Assembly (NCBI GenBank): GCA_017165825.1
Contig: CM029370.1
Coordinates: 30,162,609 to 30,226,608, forward strand
Direction: 5' to 3'
Length of the DNA stretch: 64,000 bases
From: Hepsetus odoe
Taxonomy: Eukaryota > Chordata > Actinopteri > Characiformes > Hepsetidae
The notes beneath the pieces were generated by a model. The model was given only the letters and a program-made list of their open reading frames with translations, was not told where the DNA came from and did no database searches. Positions within the stretch are counted from its first letter, which is position 1. Each line of letters begins with the position of its first letter. Below are positions 1-11,235 of this stretch, one piece after another. A program made the position numbers and the translations under genes.

Positions 1-2129
1 GTGTGCAGAGACGTGTGACAGCTTTCTGTTTTTGTCGTTTTATTTTCACTTTTTATTCTCTTGTTCCCGTTTCTCAGGGCCGGCTGTGCAGGAATTTTAG
101 CAGTTTAAGGAGAACAGCCATGTTAGTGTTTTACATTCTCTCTACATTTTCTGTGTTTTATTAACAAAACTCTCAGTCCTGTGACACAAAGCAGGATTTC
201 CGAGTTAGCCAGATAACCTAAGCCTAAAGTCAAGGATGGTCTAATAGCTCTTTTGACAGACTTTGGGATTTTGGGAAGTTTTCTGACCAAACTAAGAACT
301 GCTTAGTGGGACAACCCGACTGGTTCCTCGTTGTGAGGGACGTCCAGAGAAGCGCTGCCATGTAAAGAAAACCCCATCGTCCCAATTTCTCAGAGCAATT
401 CTAGTTCATTGTTAATGTCCTGGTTGAGACTCCGTCTAAGAGTGCAGGAAGACTGGAAGGATGAAGGATGATCGCTGAAAAGCGACGATGACCGTTTTCC
501 TTTTCTGTCACTGAAGAGAGGCCGCAGTGTGGAGTTTGAAGCTCAGTCTTTTTTTTTTTTTTTTTTTTTTTTTACTTGTTTTTTGAGCCGTTAATCTCAG
601 CTGGTTTGAAAAGGCCTCAGGCTTTGTCGCCCCCTGGTGGCCCAAACCGACAGTGTCCTAGATGTACAGAATACGTATCTACGAAAGGCCTTTAAACAAT
701 CAATATTTAACAGTTTTGTTCATTTTTTCCTCTTCGCCTGTCTGATTATGTATTGGTGACCAGGCCGTGCCGTTATGGATGGAAGTGCTGTTTTACTAAG
801 TATTACGTTACATCTCTTCATTCGGGTTTTAAACATCATATTCTTTTCGTTTTTACAAACGTGAAGCTGCACGGTTCTCATGGTGGACTGTTTGAGGCTG
901 ATGAAGTGACCGGAGGGTCTGAGGGACCGACAGCTCGGTCATGTGCTGCCTTCACGTCGTGTCGGAAAACGTACACTTCATAAATCCAGCCTCCACACAT
1001 CAGTGCAGGAACATGAATCGAAACCGTGACAGTGATACGGTCCAACATCACGGTTACATCTTAATGCTCTTAATGTGTGTAATGTACTGCTAAATTTCAA
1101 TAAACACCAAAAAATTACCACTTTTTTTGGGGTTTTTTGTTTTTTTTAATCACCCTAAGTTCGTACTGAAATTCAGAAATGGACCATAATTATAGGAACG
1201 CTTGGTAAAGAGAGTCTGTCTGTCCTTATCGGGATAAGACCAACTGGGCTGGACGCCGCTGATGAAAAGGGAGGTTCGGGTCTATAAGCCACATTTTTCC
1301 TCCAAACAAAAATTCATCAGCAAGAAGTGAAATTTGAACCAGACTAAACGAATGACATGGTGAATTTGGAAGAAGGGAAACAGTTTGACCAGCATGGACC
1401 AGATGTGGACAGAGAAGGAGGCAGGCTGCAGGGACTCGTATTTCGATTAAAGAGGTGAAAATTCATGGATTCGTGGCATGAACGAGACGAGAACAAATGA
1501 AGCCTGAGAGAAAGCAAACATGGAACATAAAGGAATAAGAACTGAAGAACTTCATGGAGAAGACTGAGCAGCTTCAGCTGAAGCTCCCTGCTCGAGGGTG
1601 CTCTGAGAGCAGTTTGAAAATGTCCTGCAGCTCATGAGCTCTTAAAAGTGGCTGTTTTGTCTCCTGTTACTCAGTAAAAATGAAATTCCTCTCAGCATTT
1701 TCATTTATCATCTGCCCTGTTACTGTCCACCAACATTCAATCTCCAAGCTCCATTTCCAGTGGAACACGTTCTCCACTGTATATTGCAGTCAATGCGTCC
1801 CAACTCTTGTCCTGAAGGACCATTTCCTCCCAGAAGGCTCCCAAAACAGCCAATCAGCTAATTCACAACTACTTCCTTGGCCTCGTTTACCGACCCATGA
1901 CCTTAATTACAATCAGCATTCTTCAGGAATAAAAGAAACAACATTTAATGATGCACTTAATTGTTTCCTGAAGAAACCTAATCAAATCAAATTGCTATTT
2001 AATCAAACAGTTGCAGTTTCCATGGCAACTTAAAAACTTCTGCTTTTTTAATATCCTTCATGACATGGCTGTTGTTTAGTTCGGAGAAGGTTCGTTGCTG
2101 CATCATTTTTGCTCAGTTTGGAGGAGAAA
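1..2129. other. no gene identified; possible 3' UTR of an upstream gene
   Basis: Both strands show only short frames. A poly(T) run lies at 549-573. An AATAAA at 1099-1104 on the plus strand could end the 3' UTR of a gene left of the window, but no coding exon supports this. 1680-2033 is open but looks like dispersed repeat (CTTGTCCTGAAGGACC-type sequence), not a gene. Confidence 0.3.
1099..1104 (+). terminator. possible polyadenylation hexamer AATAAA
   Basis: Hexamer in AT-rich sequence with no visible coding exon upstream in the window. Confidence 0.2.
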
Positions 2130-2660
2130 CACTCGGGTGGACAGTTCAGAGTAACGGTGAGTGTGGAGAGGAGAAGAAGAGAGTGCAGGCAGGTTGGAAT
2201 GGGTGGAGAAGAGTGACAGGAGTGATCTGTGACAGACGGGGACCAGCAAGAGAGAAAGGAAAGGTTTATTGGACGGCGGTGAGACCAGCTCTGTTATATG
2301 GGTTGGAGACGGTGATGAGAATGACAGGTGGTGGAACTGGAGGCGTCGGAGTCAATGATTTGCTATTGGAGGGACGAGGACGGACATGATTAGGAACGAG
2401 CATATTAGACGGACAGAGCTGCTTTAGGGACAAAAAAAAGTGAGTCAGTTGGTTTGGACATGTCCAGAAGAGAGATGAGGAGTAAATCAGCAGAAGGATG
2501 TTGAAGATGGAGCTGTCAGGAAAGAGGAGAAGAGGAAGAACAAAGAGGAGGTTTATGCATGTGTGGCAAGAGAGGACATGCAGGGGTGTGAAAGAGGAAG
2601 ATGCAGAGGACAAGAGGAAATGGAGATGGACGATCCACTGTGGAGACGTTTAAAGGAGAG
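2130..2660 (+). mobile_element. RTE-type LINE fragment (reverse transcriptase C-terminal end)
   Basis: In shifting frames it reads GWTVQSNGECGEE, VQAGWNGWRRVTGVICDRR, RPALLYGLETV, then a tail that includes the FGHVQ-type region and a Lys/Arg-rich end. This is the post-RT end of a non-LTR retrotransposon common in fish. Stops and frameshifts show it is dead, and it is 5' truncated. Related fragments lie at 12583, 22935, 26290 (minus), 30860, 36605 and 38425 (minus). Confidence 0.75.
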
Positions 2661-2966
2661 TTTTTAGACAGAATTTTAGGCTTGGTTCCACTTTTTATTC
2701 TGTGCCACTGGAAGCGAGTCACAAAGGAGGTGTTTTGAAAACGTACCTCCGATCCGGGACATGCTCTGAAGAACCCGGTACGGAAGTCATAAAAGACTCT
2801 GTTACCACGACTCCCTGTGATATATCGACAAAAACTGTTAGGATTGTAAGTCGAACGCTCTTAACACACATGGAAACGGATCATGACCATCATTTTAGTT
2901 CTTGTCTGGGTCAGCGTTGGTTGTTCTTGGTGTTGACCTGGACACTGGGTTTTTAGAGAGTTCAGT

Positions 2967-3191
2967 CAGTCATTTTCCGCTGCTCGTCCCAAGCGGGGTT
3001 GCAGGTGTCCATCCCAGCTCGCACAGGGTGTAGGACGAGGGACACACCCTGGACAGGTCGCCAGCCCACCGCAGGGGGGAGCGAGACGGGGATGGCACCT
3101 TGCTCAAGGGCACCTCAGGGCAACCTATTGGGAAGGGGTTCGAACCCCCGATCCTGCGGCCAACGCCCGAACCACTAGGCCCCCGCCGCCC
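2967..3191 (-). mobile_element. tRNA-derived SINE type A with a type C tail (chimera)
   Basis: Read on the minus strand it starts with a tRNA-like head: A-box region GGCCTAGTGGTTCGG and B box GGTTCGAACCC. It continues through the type A body (AATAGGTTGCCCTGAGG, GAGCAAGGTGCC). It then switches to GGCGACCTGTCCAGGGTGTG...GAGCTGGGATGGAC, the tail seen in type C copies at 12885 and 15235. Confidence 0.75.
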
Positions 3192-3385
3192 TTTTAGAAA
3201 GTTAAACTGCCATAATGTTGCGCCCTAACAGGTTTCTTCTCTGCAGGAGCCTCTAGAGGGCCCTGTTTCACCAACACAGTGAGTTGGATCTGAAAGGATT
3301 GAGTGGAATTGAGGAAGTGAAGCACAAAATAAACGTCCTCACGTCACCCAAACTGAAGTTTCGGAGAGTGAAATGACACAGGATA

Positions 3386-3409
3386 ACACACACACACACA
3401 CACACACAC
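3386..3409. repeat. (CA)n microsatellite
   Basis: About 12 dinucleotide units followed by CGCGTGTATA. Confidence 0.9.
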
Positions 3410-3849
3410 GCGTGTATACCTCAGTATATATAAGCAGTGAAGATGATACTTGTAAAAGGGTCATCTTGAGGAGCTCGGTGACTCTGAGATCGTGGTTGTC
3501 ATGGTTTTTGCAAGTCACTCTGTGAAGCTGCTGGATGTCCCACCATTATCTGTGTTAATATTGCAAAGTGGACATTGTATATTGCAAACCCTCCGACACT
3601 CTGGACTCAGGATGTGCAGAACTTCCTCTGGAAATAACTTCAAAAACTGTGGACAAGGACTTTCATGGAGTGGGTTTGCAAGGCTGATCAGCTGAATTTG
3701 AGCATATATAGCATTAGAGATGATATTTATACGCTCTCATATATACAATGATATGGAATTGGTGATGTGTTAGGAACAAAAGGATGAACATCATTTGATG
3801 ATAATGATGAACCTACAGAGGGCTTCATTCAGTCACCAAGAAATTTAAA

Positions 3850-4870
3850 CTGAAGAATTGATGATGAGTCCAATCTGCTGAAATGTCATTGCAACTCAAA
3901 ACAGTCCTCAGTAGCTTGTTTGGACTCCACGTGCTTGTCTGCATGCCCGACAATGTCAGGACTCCTTATGAGATGATGGATGGTGTCCTTGGGTATCTCC
4001 TCCCAGATCCTGACCATGGCTTCACTGAGCTCCTGTCTGAGATGCAACCTGGCGGTGTCGGATAGACCGAAACATGACGTCCCAGAGACGTTCTATAGGA
4101 TTTAGGTCAATTCTGGTGTTCTCTGGTAAACACCAGTCGAGTTCCACAGTGCCACAGTGAGCACAGGGCCCACTAGAGGACGTCGGGCCCTCAGGCCACC
4201 CTCATGAAGTGTGTTTCTGATGGTTTGGTCAGACACATTCATGCCAGTGTTAAGGGCTCTGGCAGTCCTCATCCTGTTCTTCCTGCACATATAGATACCG
4301 GTTCTGCTGATGGGTCAAGGATCTCAGACGGCCCTGTACAGCTCTCCTAGAGTAACTGCCTGTCTCCTGGAACCTCCTCCACGCTCTTGAGACTGTGCTG
4401 GGAGACACAGCAGACCTTCTGGCGATGGCACGCATTGATGTGTCATCCTGGTGGAGCTGGACTGCCTGTGCAGCCTCTGTAGGGTCCCGGTATCGCCTCA
4501 TGTTACCAGTAGAGATGCTGACCCGAGTCAAACACAAACTACTGAAAAGCTGTAGAAAAAAGACGAGGATGAAAGAAATGTCTGTGTTCTCCACCTGCAG
4601 AACCGGTCCTGTGTTTCCCCTGTTGTTCATTTCATCAACACCAAAACAACCGACACTGATTAACAACCTCCTCTGATACTGACCTGACCAGATCAACTGA
4701 CCAGATCAACATCCCACAAGATTCACTGACCAGATCAACATCCCACAAGATCAACTGACCAGATCAACATCCCACCAGATCAACTGACCAGATCACCATC
4801 CCACAAGATCAACTGACCTCATACTAAACTCTCATTAAATAGGGTTCCTTTCATTTTTTGAGCAGTCCTG
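3850..4870 (-). pseudogene. internally deleted Tc1/mariner transposon
   Basis: On the minus strand, 4250-4504 reads MRRYRDPTEAAQAVQLHQDD...AVSPSTVSRAWRRFQETGSY, the helix-turn-helix of a Tc1-like transposase. It continues with NRMRTARALN...VSDQTIRNTLHEGGLRARRP (about 4160-4290). The DDE catalytic core is missing: sequence jumps to the 3' part (SDTARLHLRQELSEAM, about 3990-4070). One end, TTCATTTTTTGAGCAGTC (about 4851-4868), resembles the terminal repeat of this common fish family. Between transposase start and end a 29-bp tandem array has grown. Confidence 0.75.
4680..4816. repeat. 29-bp tandem array inside the Tc1 remnant
   Basis: About five copies of a unit containing GACCAGATCAAC and ATCCCACAAGATCAACT, with few mismatches. 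Confidence 0.85.
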
Positions 4871-4932
4871 CTGCACTGTGTGTTTGGGTAAAATGCAGAG
4901 GTTGAATTTTGTTGTGCTGTGCCATGTTTAAT

Positions 4933-4934
<2 letters not shown>

Positions 4935-4993
<59 letters not shown>

Positions 4994-5003
4994 TATGTGT
5001 GCC

Positions 5004-5033
<30 letters not shown>
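4935..5033. repeat. (GT)n followed by (TA)n microsatellite
   Basis: Long GT tract to about 4986, GTGTATGT variants, then TATATA and GTAT repeats. Confidence 0.9.
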
Positions 5034-5035
<2 letters not shown>

Positions 5036-5141
5036 GGGAGTAAGCCCCGTAACCTGAAGCCTTTGGATTAAATACAGAAGTATTTTGTTGTGGTTCACTG
5101 TGACAAATAGTCTCTTCTTAGTATGAGGTCAGTTGATCTTG

Positions 5142-5386
5142 TGGGGGCAGCGGTGGCCTAATGGTTCGGGCGTTAGCTGCAGGATCGGAGGTTCGAACCC
5201 CTTCCCAATAGGTTGCCCTGAGGTACCCTTGAGCAAGGTGCCGTCCCCGTCACTGCTCCCCGGGCGCTTTCAATAGCTGCCCCCTGCTGCACGGGTTTGC
5301 ATGGGTTAAATGCAGAGGTCCAATTTCGTTGTGGTTCACTGTGTGCTGTGCTGAGACCTCGTAATGACAAGGGTCGTCACTTTCAC
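5142..5386 (+). mobile_element. tRNA-derived SINE type A, full copy
   Basis: Head GGTGGCCTAATGGTTCGGGC (A box) and GGTTCGAACCC (B box). The body is AATAGGTTGCCCTGAGG and the tail includes TAGCTGCCCCCTGCTGCACG and GTTGTGGTTCACTGTG. A partial tail of another copy sits just upstream (about 5045-5112). Confidence 0.8.
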
Positions 5387-5636
5387 TCTGTTATGATGTT
5401 TTATTCGGTGGCAGGATGAAGGTTGTGCTTCCTCCAGGCCCCAGATCTGTGATCTCCTGATAATCAGGCCGTCAACAATTACACCACAAAATACAAATAC
5501 ATGTGATATAAGTGAGAAAAATGTGAGATGATTGTTGTCGTTCCTGTCCTGTTCAGCCGATAAAGCTTTTTATTGATTGTGAAGATCTGTGAACTTTCCA
5601 AAAACGGGCCAGATAAGCTTTCCTAATGCTTCAGCA

Positions 5637-5638
<2 letters not shown>

Positions 5639-5698
<60 letters not shown>
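5639..5698. repeat. (CA)n microsatellite
   Basis: About 30 uninterrupted CA units. A shorter GT tract lies at 5944-5974. Confidence 0.95.
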
Positions 5699-5699
<1 letters not shown>

Positions 5700-5941
5700 A
5701 TAACCACCAACAAACGAGCCCAGTGCTGATTCAGCAGTACGTTAACAACGATCAGGACAGGTTTGGACAGGAAAAGTCAACAATCAGCAGAGCTTTGAAT
5801 CGTTCAAGGTGAGCTGAGCTGATTAAAAATGGCGTAAACTGAGCGGAGGAGTGAAGGCATCTGCTGTAACTCGCCTGCAACCAAAATAAAGAAGCAAAAA
5901 AACTCCAATCAAAACGTGTCAGACTCTACAACTGCGATGGC

Positions 5942-5975
<34 letters not shown>

Positions 5976-6761
5976 ACACTCTCTTTTTGCTGTACATTAC
6001 TGTCTCTGAACGTCTGCAGCAGCAGCTCTGTGGGTTCTTCTGTGGTTCATCTGTTTCCTTTGACCTCTTTCTCTTCTTGTCATTTCTGCTGTTCACCCTC
6101 CTGCTCTTCTCACCTGCTTCCCATGGAGAGCATCGTTTGAAGGCCCCTGTTCACCTGTTTTGTTGATTTTATTGTTGAAGGTGTTAAACTGCAGAGTCAC
6201 TGTTCCCTCTCTTCAGAGCTGGTTCCTCTCGATGCAGAGTATGTATATAGAGACAGTTTATTACGGTATATAGTGTATATAGTTTATATAGTATATAGTG
6301 TATATATAGTGTATATCTGCTGGATAAATATTAATGTTACCCTCATGTCCTGACCCTTGCTCCTGTGTGTGAACCATATCAGAAAGATCTGCTGACACTC
6401 TGCCCCACATCCCTTCAGCACCATCAGGGAGTTGTGTGGAGATATACATCTTCTAAACAAGACAAAAATAACCTTCCTGTTCTACAAAAAAACGTTGGTA
6501 AGCCTTCCTCTCTCTGAGTCTAAATGTGAAGTCTTAAAGGAAAGTTGGTCTTACTCTGCCTCGCGCAACAGGATCCCTGGATGTGATCTGCACTCCAAAC
6601 CCAGACTCTGGAGACCTGACCTGCCCAGACACAAGACTCAGCTCAGACTTGTGAGACCTTCAAGACTTGAAATGTGACTCAAGACTTCCCCACAGAGCTG
6701 CACTGGACTCAGCTGGGGCTTGGATATCAGAGACTCAAAATATTAAAGAAATGTACACATT

Positions 6762-7282
6762 TTGTAAAGTTAAAAAGTAAAAAGTACAGGAATGTACTGA
6801 GAGTGTAAAGTAAAAGTACTGAATGTACTGAGAGTGTAAAGTAAAAGTACAGGAATGTGCTGAGAGTGTAAAGAAAAAAGTACTGAATGTACTGAGAGTG
6901 TAAAGTAAAAGTACAGGAATGTACTGAGAGTGTAAAGTAAAAGTACAGGAATGTATTGAGTGTAAAGTAAAAAGAACTGAATGTACTGAGAGTGTAAAGT
7001 AAAAGTACAGGAATGTACTCAGAGTGTAAAGTAAAAGTACAGGAATGTACTGAGAGTGTAAAGTAAAAGTACAGGAATGTATTGAGTGTAAAGTAAAAAG
7101 TACTGAATGTACTGAGAGTGTAAAGTAAAAGTACAGGAATGTATTGAGTGAAAAGTAAAAAGTACAGGAATGTACTGAGAGTGTAAAGAAAAAAGTACTG
7201 AATGTACTGAGAGTGTAAAGTAAAAGTGCAGGAATGTATTGAGTGTAAAGTAAAAAGTACTGAATGTACTGAGAGTGTAAAG
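6762..7282. repeat. minisatellite A, locus 1
   Basis: About 16 copies of a 30-34 bp unit made of AAAGTACAGGAATGTACT and GAGAGTGTAAAGTA, with deletions of AG pairs between copies. The same unit recurs at 37145-37365. Minus-strand frames through it (193 and 110 codons) are artefacts. Confidence 0.92.
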
Positions 7283-7669
7283 TAAGACATGTCTACTCCG
7301 AAGGACATTTGTAGAGAAGGTGATGGAAAATAAAAATAATGCCGGATTCAACTCAGGTGTTCAGACTAAGGGTTCTGAAGATGGAAGGAGGAGAAAGGAA
7401 AAATCAATACTCTAATAAAGTTCAGGTCCATATTTGAGTATTTCTCATCTCTGGTCCAAGAAAAGAGTTTAATAATTCACTATTAAGTCATTTTGTCACA
7501 TTTTCTAACAAATTCATTGTAAAATACTTTCTTGATCTTTTAAACAGTTTGGGAATTATGTTCATTTATTCCAGATCACTAATTCATGCTCATTAATGTG
7601 CAAGTTTTTTTTAATGACATTGAAGCTGATGATGCCCCCACAGTCGTATCCATGTCGTAATGCATGACA

Positions 7670-7875
7670 CTTAAAGGGTTCATATCCAACATTTTCTTGC
7701 CTTTACTTTCTTTCCTTTTGTAACACTTATGTGACTTTGTTTAAACATCCATGTTGCTCATCATAGTTCATCGATTTGTCACCTAAGAATACGGCCTGCT
7801 TTGTTACAGCGTCTTTAACAATTAAATATGTAAATGAGCTCTCTTCTGATTGGCCAGGCCTGATTTAAAATACGG
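7670..7875. mobile_element. TTAA-ended MITE-like repeat, partial
   Basis: Starts TTAAAGGGTTCATATCC and ends in the shared internal block around AAATGAGCTCTCTTCTGATTGGCCAGG. It resembles the complete element at 15816-16337. Confidence 0.5.
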
Positions 7876-7914
7876 TTTGAGCTGAAACACTACTTATTCT
7901 GTAACCACCGTGCA

Positions 7915-8235
7915 ATTAGGTCCATAAATATTTGGACAGAGACAGCTTTGCTCTAATGTTGGTTCTGTACGTTAGCACAATGAAGTTTAAATGAAACTCA
8001 GGTGCAGCTGAAGTTCAGACTTTAAGCTTTAATTCAGTGAGTCGAACAAAAACATTGTATAAAAATGAGGAACTAAAGCACTTTAACACAATCCCTTCAT
8101 TTCAGGAGCTCAAAAGGAATTGGACAAATGAAATAGCTGAAAATAAAATGTTCATCTCGAACACTTGGTGTAAAACCCTTTGCTGGGACTGACAGCCTGA
8201 AGTCCTGATCTCATGGACGTCACCAGATGCTGGTT
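7915..8235. mobile_element. Tc1-type non-autonomous element remnant
   Basis: Begins ATTAGGTCCATAAATATTTG, a terminal sequence of a very common fish DNA transposon, then AATGAAGTTTAAATGAAAC and TTCAGACTTTAAGCTTTAAT. No coding capacity. Confidence 0.6.
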
Positions 8236-8249
8236 CCTCCTTTGTAACA

Positions 8250-8680
8250 CTGGTGTGTGCTGGGGTCAGAGTGTGTGTGAGGAGGGCCGGTGTGTGTGAG
8301 GAGGGCCGGTGTGTGCTGGGATCGGAGTGTGTGAGGAGGGCCGGTGTGTTTGAGGAGGGCCGGTGTGTGTGAGGAGGGCCGGTGTGTGTTGGGGTCGGAG
8401 TGTGTGAGGAGGGCTGGTGTGTTGGGGTCGGAGTGTGTTGGGGCCAGTGTGTGTGATGTGTTTTCAGTGTGTGTGAGGAGGGCCGGTGTGTGTTGGGGTC
8501 GGAGTGTGTGATGTGTTTTGAGTGTGTGAAGAGGTGAGGAGGGCCGGTGTGTGTTGGGGTCGGAGTGTGTGATGTGTTTTGAGTGTGTGAGGAGGTGAGG
8601 AGGGCCAGTGTGTGTTGGGGTCGGAGTGTGTGAGGAGGGCCGGTGTGTGTGAGTGTGTGAGGAGGTGAGGAAAGGCTGGT
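8250..8680. repeat. minisatellite B (GT/GG-rich, about 30 bp)
   Basis: Repeats of GTGTGTGAGGAGGGCCGG alternating with GTGTTGGGGTCGGA, about 15 units. Minus-strand frames rich in His/Thr/Pro are artefacts. Confidence 0.9.
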
Positions 8681-8767
8681 GAGCAGGTTTGTGTTGATCT
8701 GCTTCGTCATGCGTGACAGAAAAACCAGTTTTTAAAATGAACAACAGGAGCTTCCTGAGTTCATCCT

Positions 8768-8768
8768 G

Positions 8769-8827
<59 letters not shown>

Positions 8828-9035
8828 CATTATTATTATCATTATTATTATCATTATCATTATTATTATCATTAATGTTATTATTATCATTATTATTATG
8901 ATTATTATTATCATTATCATTATTATCATTAATGTTATTAATATTATCATTATTATCATTATTATTATTATTATCATTAATGTTATTATTATCATTATTA
9001 TCATTATTATTATTATCATTGTTGTTGTTGATAAT
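8768..9035. repeat. (ATT/ATC)n trinucleotide tract
   Basis: About 250 bp of TTA/TCA triplets with three ATTAATGTTA interruptions. Confidence 0.95.
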
Positions 9036-9039
9036 AATA

Positions 9040-9258
9040 ATCCTTTATTTATAATCCCACGAATGGGAAATTCGCTCTCTGCATTTCACCCATACACACA
9101 TGTGCAGCAGTGGGCTGTTATTGAAAGCGCCCGGGGAGCAGTGATGGGGACGGCACCTTGCTTAAGGGTACCTCAGGGCAACCTACTGCGAAGGGGTTCG
9201 AACCCCCGATCCTCCGATCATGTGGCAGACGCCCGAACCACTAGAACACCGCTGCCCT
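9040..9258 (-). mobile_element. tRNA-derived SINE type A
   Basis: Minus-strand copy. The B box GGTTCGAACCC lies near 9197-9207, with the body GGTTGCCCTGAGGTACCC and the head at the right end. Flanked on both sides by triplet repeats. Confidence 0.8.
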
Positions 9259-9260
9259 AT

Positions 9261-9268
9261 GATGTTGT

Positions 9269-9300
<32 letters not shown>

Positions 9301-9379
9301 ATGATGTTGTTGATGTTGATGATGATGATGTTGTTGTTGTTGTTGTTGTTGTTGATGATGTTGTTGATGTTGATGATGA

Positions 9380-9429
<50 letters not shown>

Positions 9430-9452
9430 ATGATGTTGTTGATGTTGATGTA
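9261..9452. repeat. (GTT/GAT)n trinucleotide tract upstream of the promoter
   Basis: About 64 triplets ending about 90 bp before the CCAAT box. Confidence 0.95.
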
Positions 9453-9540
9453 TGGATGGTTCCTCCCAGTAGGATCTCGGGTTAGTCGGATCAGTTGATC
9501 CCGAGCTGAGGTCTGAGTGAGTCTTAATTGATCTGACTCA

Positions 9541-9587
9541 CCAATCCTGCTCCGCCCGCTCCGCTCTCCCGCGCACTGCGCATGCGC
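9541..9587 (+). promoter_or_regulatory. TATA-less promoter core: CCAAT box, GC box, NRF1 site
   Basis: CCAAT occurs at 9541-9545 and a GC box core CCGCCC at 9552-9557. The palindrome TGCGCATGCGC at 9577-9587 matches the full NRF1 consensus. All three fall within 47 bp in a locally CpG-rich stretch, followed by a 5'-UTR-like exon with a good donor. No TATA box is seen. The combination is typical of broadly expressed vertebrate genes. Assignment to plekhg3 is inferred from position and strand. Confidence 0.65.
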
Positions 9588-9599
9588 CTACATTTCGAA

Positions 9600-9804
9600 A
9601 AAGGCGAGTGGAGCGCGGAGTCCGGACTCAGGGAGGACACTTTAAACTGGGTTTAAACTGAGATTAGACTGAGTTTAAGTTCGGAGAGGAGAGTTTAACG
9701 GGAGGGGCAGTGGAGCTGGACTGAGGACGGTTCGGTTCCGGAACAGACTGAGTTTAAATGTGGAGTTTGAGGAAGAGAGTGCAGCGATCTGAACCCAGCT
9801 GGAG
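9600..9804 (+). other. plekhg3: plekhg3 exon 1, 5' untranslated (start approximate)
   Basis: GC-rich unique sequence lies directly downstream of a CCAAT/GC-box/NRF1 promoter. It ends in a near-consensus splice donor (CTGGAG, then GTGAGT at 9805-9810). It would splice to the acceptor at 24348-24349, leaving the main ATG in exon 2. The transcription start is not determinable; 9600 is a guess. The exon repeats the motif GTTTAA at least four times. It contains an upstream ATG at 9758-9760 in a frame that stays open to the donor. Confidence 0.65.
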
Positions 9805-9813
9805 GTGAGTTTA

Positions 9814-9815
<2 letters not shown>

Positions 9816-9861
<46 letters not shown>

Positions 9862-11235
9862 CAGGGCAGTGTGTCTGATCAGGACAGCAGGACGGTGTGT
9901 CTGAGCAGGGCAGCAGGACGGTGTGTCTGGGGCAGGACGGTGTGTCTGGGCAGGACGGTGTGTCTGAGCAGGACGGTGTGTCTGGGCAGGGCAGCAGGAC
10001 GGTGTGTCTGGGCAGGACGGTGTGTCTGGGCAGGGCAGCAGGACGGTGTGTCTGAGCAGGGCAACAGGGCAGTGATGTGGCTCTGGGCAGGGCGGTGTGT
10101 CTGGGCAGGAGCAGCAGGACAGTGTGTGGGCAGGGCGGTGTGTCTGGGCAGGAGCAGCTTGGGGCGGTGTGTCTGGGCAGGACCGGTGTGTCTGGGAAGG
10201 ATGGTGTGTCTGAGCAGGGCCCGGTGTGTCTGGGCAGGGCAGCAGGGCCGGTGTGTGGCAGGGCGGTGTGTCTGAGCAGGGCAGCAGGGCAGTGTCTGGG
10301 CAGGGCGGTGTGTCTGGGCAGGAGCAGCAGGGCCCGGTGTGTCTGGGCAGGGCAGCAGGGCCCGGTGTGTCACAGGCAGGCGGTGTGTCTGGGCAGGGCA
10401 GCAGGGCCCGGTGTGTCTGGTGGAGCCGGTGTGTGTCTGGGGCAGGGCGGTGTGTCTGAGCAGGCGGTGTGTCTGGGCAGGAGCAGCAGGGCGGTGTGTC
10501 TGAGCAGGGCTGGTGTGTGTCTGAGCAGGGCAGCAGGGCCCGCGGTGTGTCTGAGCAGGGCCGGTGTGTCTGGGCAGAGGCGGTGTGTCTGGGCAGGAGC
10601 AGCAGGGCGGTGTGTCCTGGGCAGGCGGTGGCCTCTGGGCAGAGGCAGCAGGAGCGGTGTCATCTGGGCAGAGACGGTGTGTCTGAAGTAGGAGCGGTGT
10701 GTCCTGTGCAGGGCGGTGTGTCTGAGCAGAGGCGGTGTGTCTAGAGCAGGAGCAGCAGGCGGTGTGTCTGAGCAGGGCGGTGTGCAAGGCAGGGCGGTGT
10801 GTCTGAAGCAGGGCGGTGTGTCTGAGCAGGACAGCAGGGCGGTGTGTCTGAGCAGGGCGGTGTGTCTGAGCAGGACAGCAGGACAGGTGTGTCTGAGCAG
10901 GGCGGTGTTGTGTCTGGGCAGGACAGCAGGGCGGTGTGTCTGGGCAGGACGGTGTGTCCTGGAGGCTGGGCGGTGTGTCTGGGCAGGACAGCAGGGCGGT
11001 GTGTCACAGGCAGGGCCGGTGTGTCTGGGCTGGAGCGGTGTGTCTGAGCAGGGCGGTGTGTCTCGGTAGGGCGGTGTCTGTCTGAGCAGAGACGGTGTGT
11101 CTGGGCAGGAGCGGTGTGTCTGAGAGCAGGGCGGTGTGTCTGGGTAGGGCTGGTGTGTCTGAGCAGGACGGTGTGTCTGGGCAGGACGGTGTGTCTGAGC
11201 AGGACGGTGTGTCTGGGCAGGACGGTGTGTCCTGA
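9816..11235. repeat. (CA)n plus 18-bp minisatellite C at the start of plekhg3 intron 1
   Basis: (CA)n occupies 9816-9859. Then about 75 copies of an 18-bp unit, CGGTGTGTCTGGGCAGGA, with GGCAGCAGG variants and indels, run to about 11235. The plus strand is G-rich. The array starts within about 60 bp of the exon 1 donor. Because 18 is a multiple of 3, long frames (up to 302 codons) open on both strands; none is a gene. Confidence 0.95.

Noticed and set aside
1680..2033. 117-codon frame with a hydrophobic start
   Set aside because: Contains dispersed-repeat sequence and lacks a splice or domain context; the signal-peptide look is weak.
3883..4696. Transposase as an active gene
   Set aside because: The DDE core is deleted and frames are broken; kept as a pseudogene only.
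5142..5230. A functional tRNA gene at SINE heads (also 9040, 54222 and others)
   Set aside because: A and B boxes are present, but no complete cloverleaf forms and each head is fused to a SINE body repeated many times.
6727..7351. Minus-strand 193- and 110-codon frames rich in Thr/Leu/Tyr/Phe
   Set aside because: Read through minisatellite A; no homology or gene structure.
8102..9498. Frames rich in His/Thr/Pro, Ile/Met or Val/Asp
   Set aside because: They translate a GT-rich minisatellite and trinucleotide tracts.
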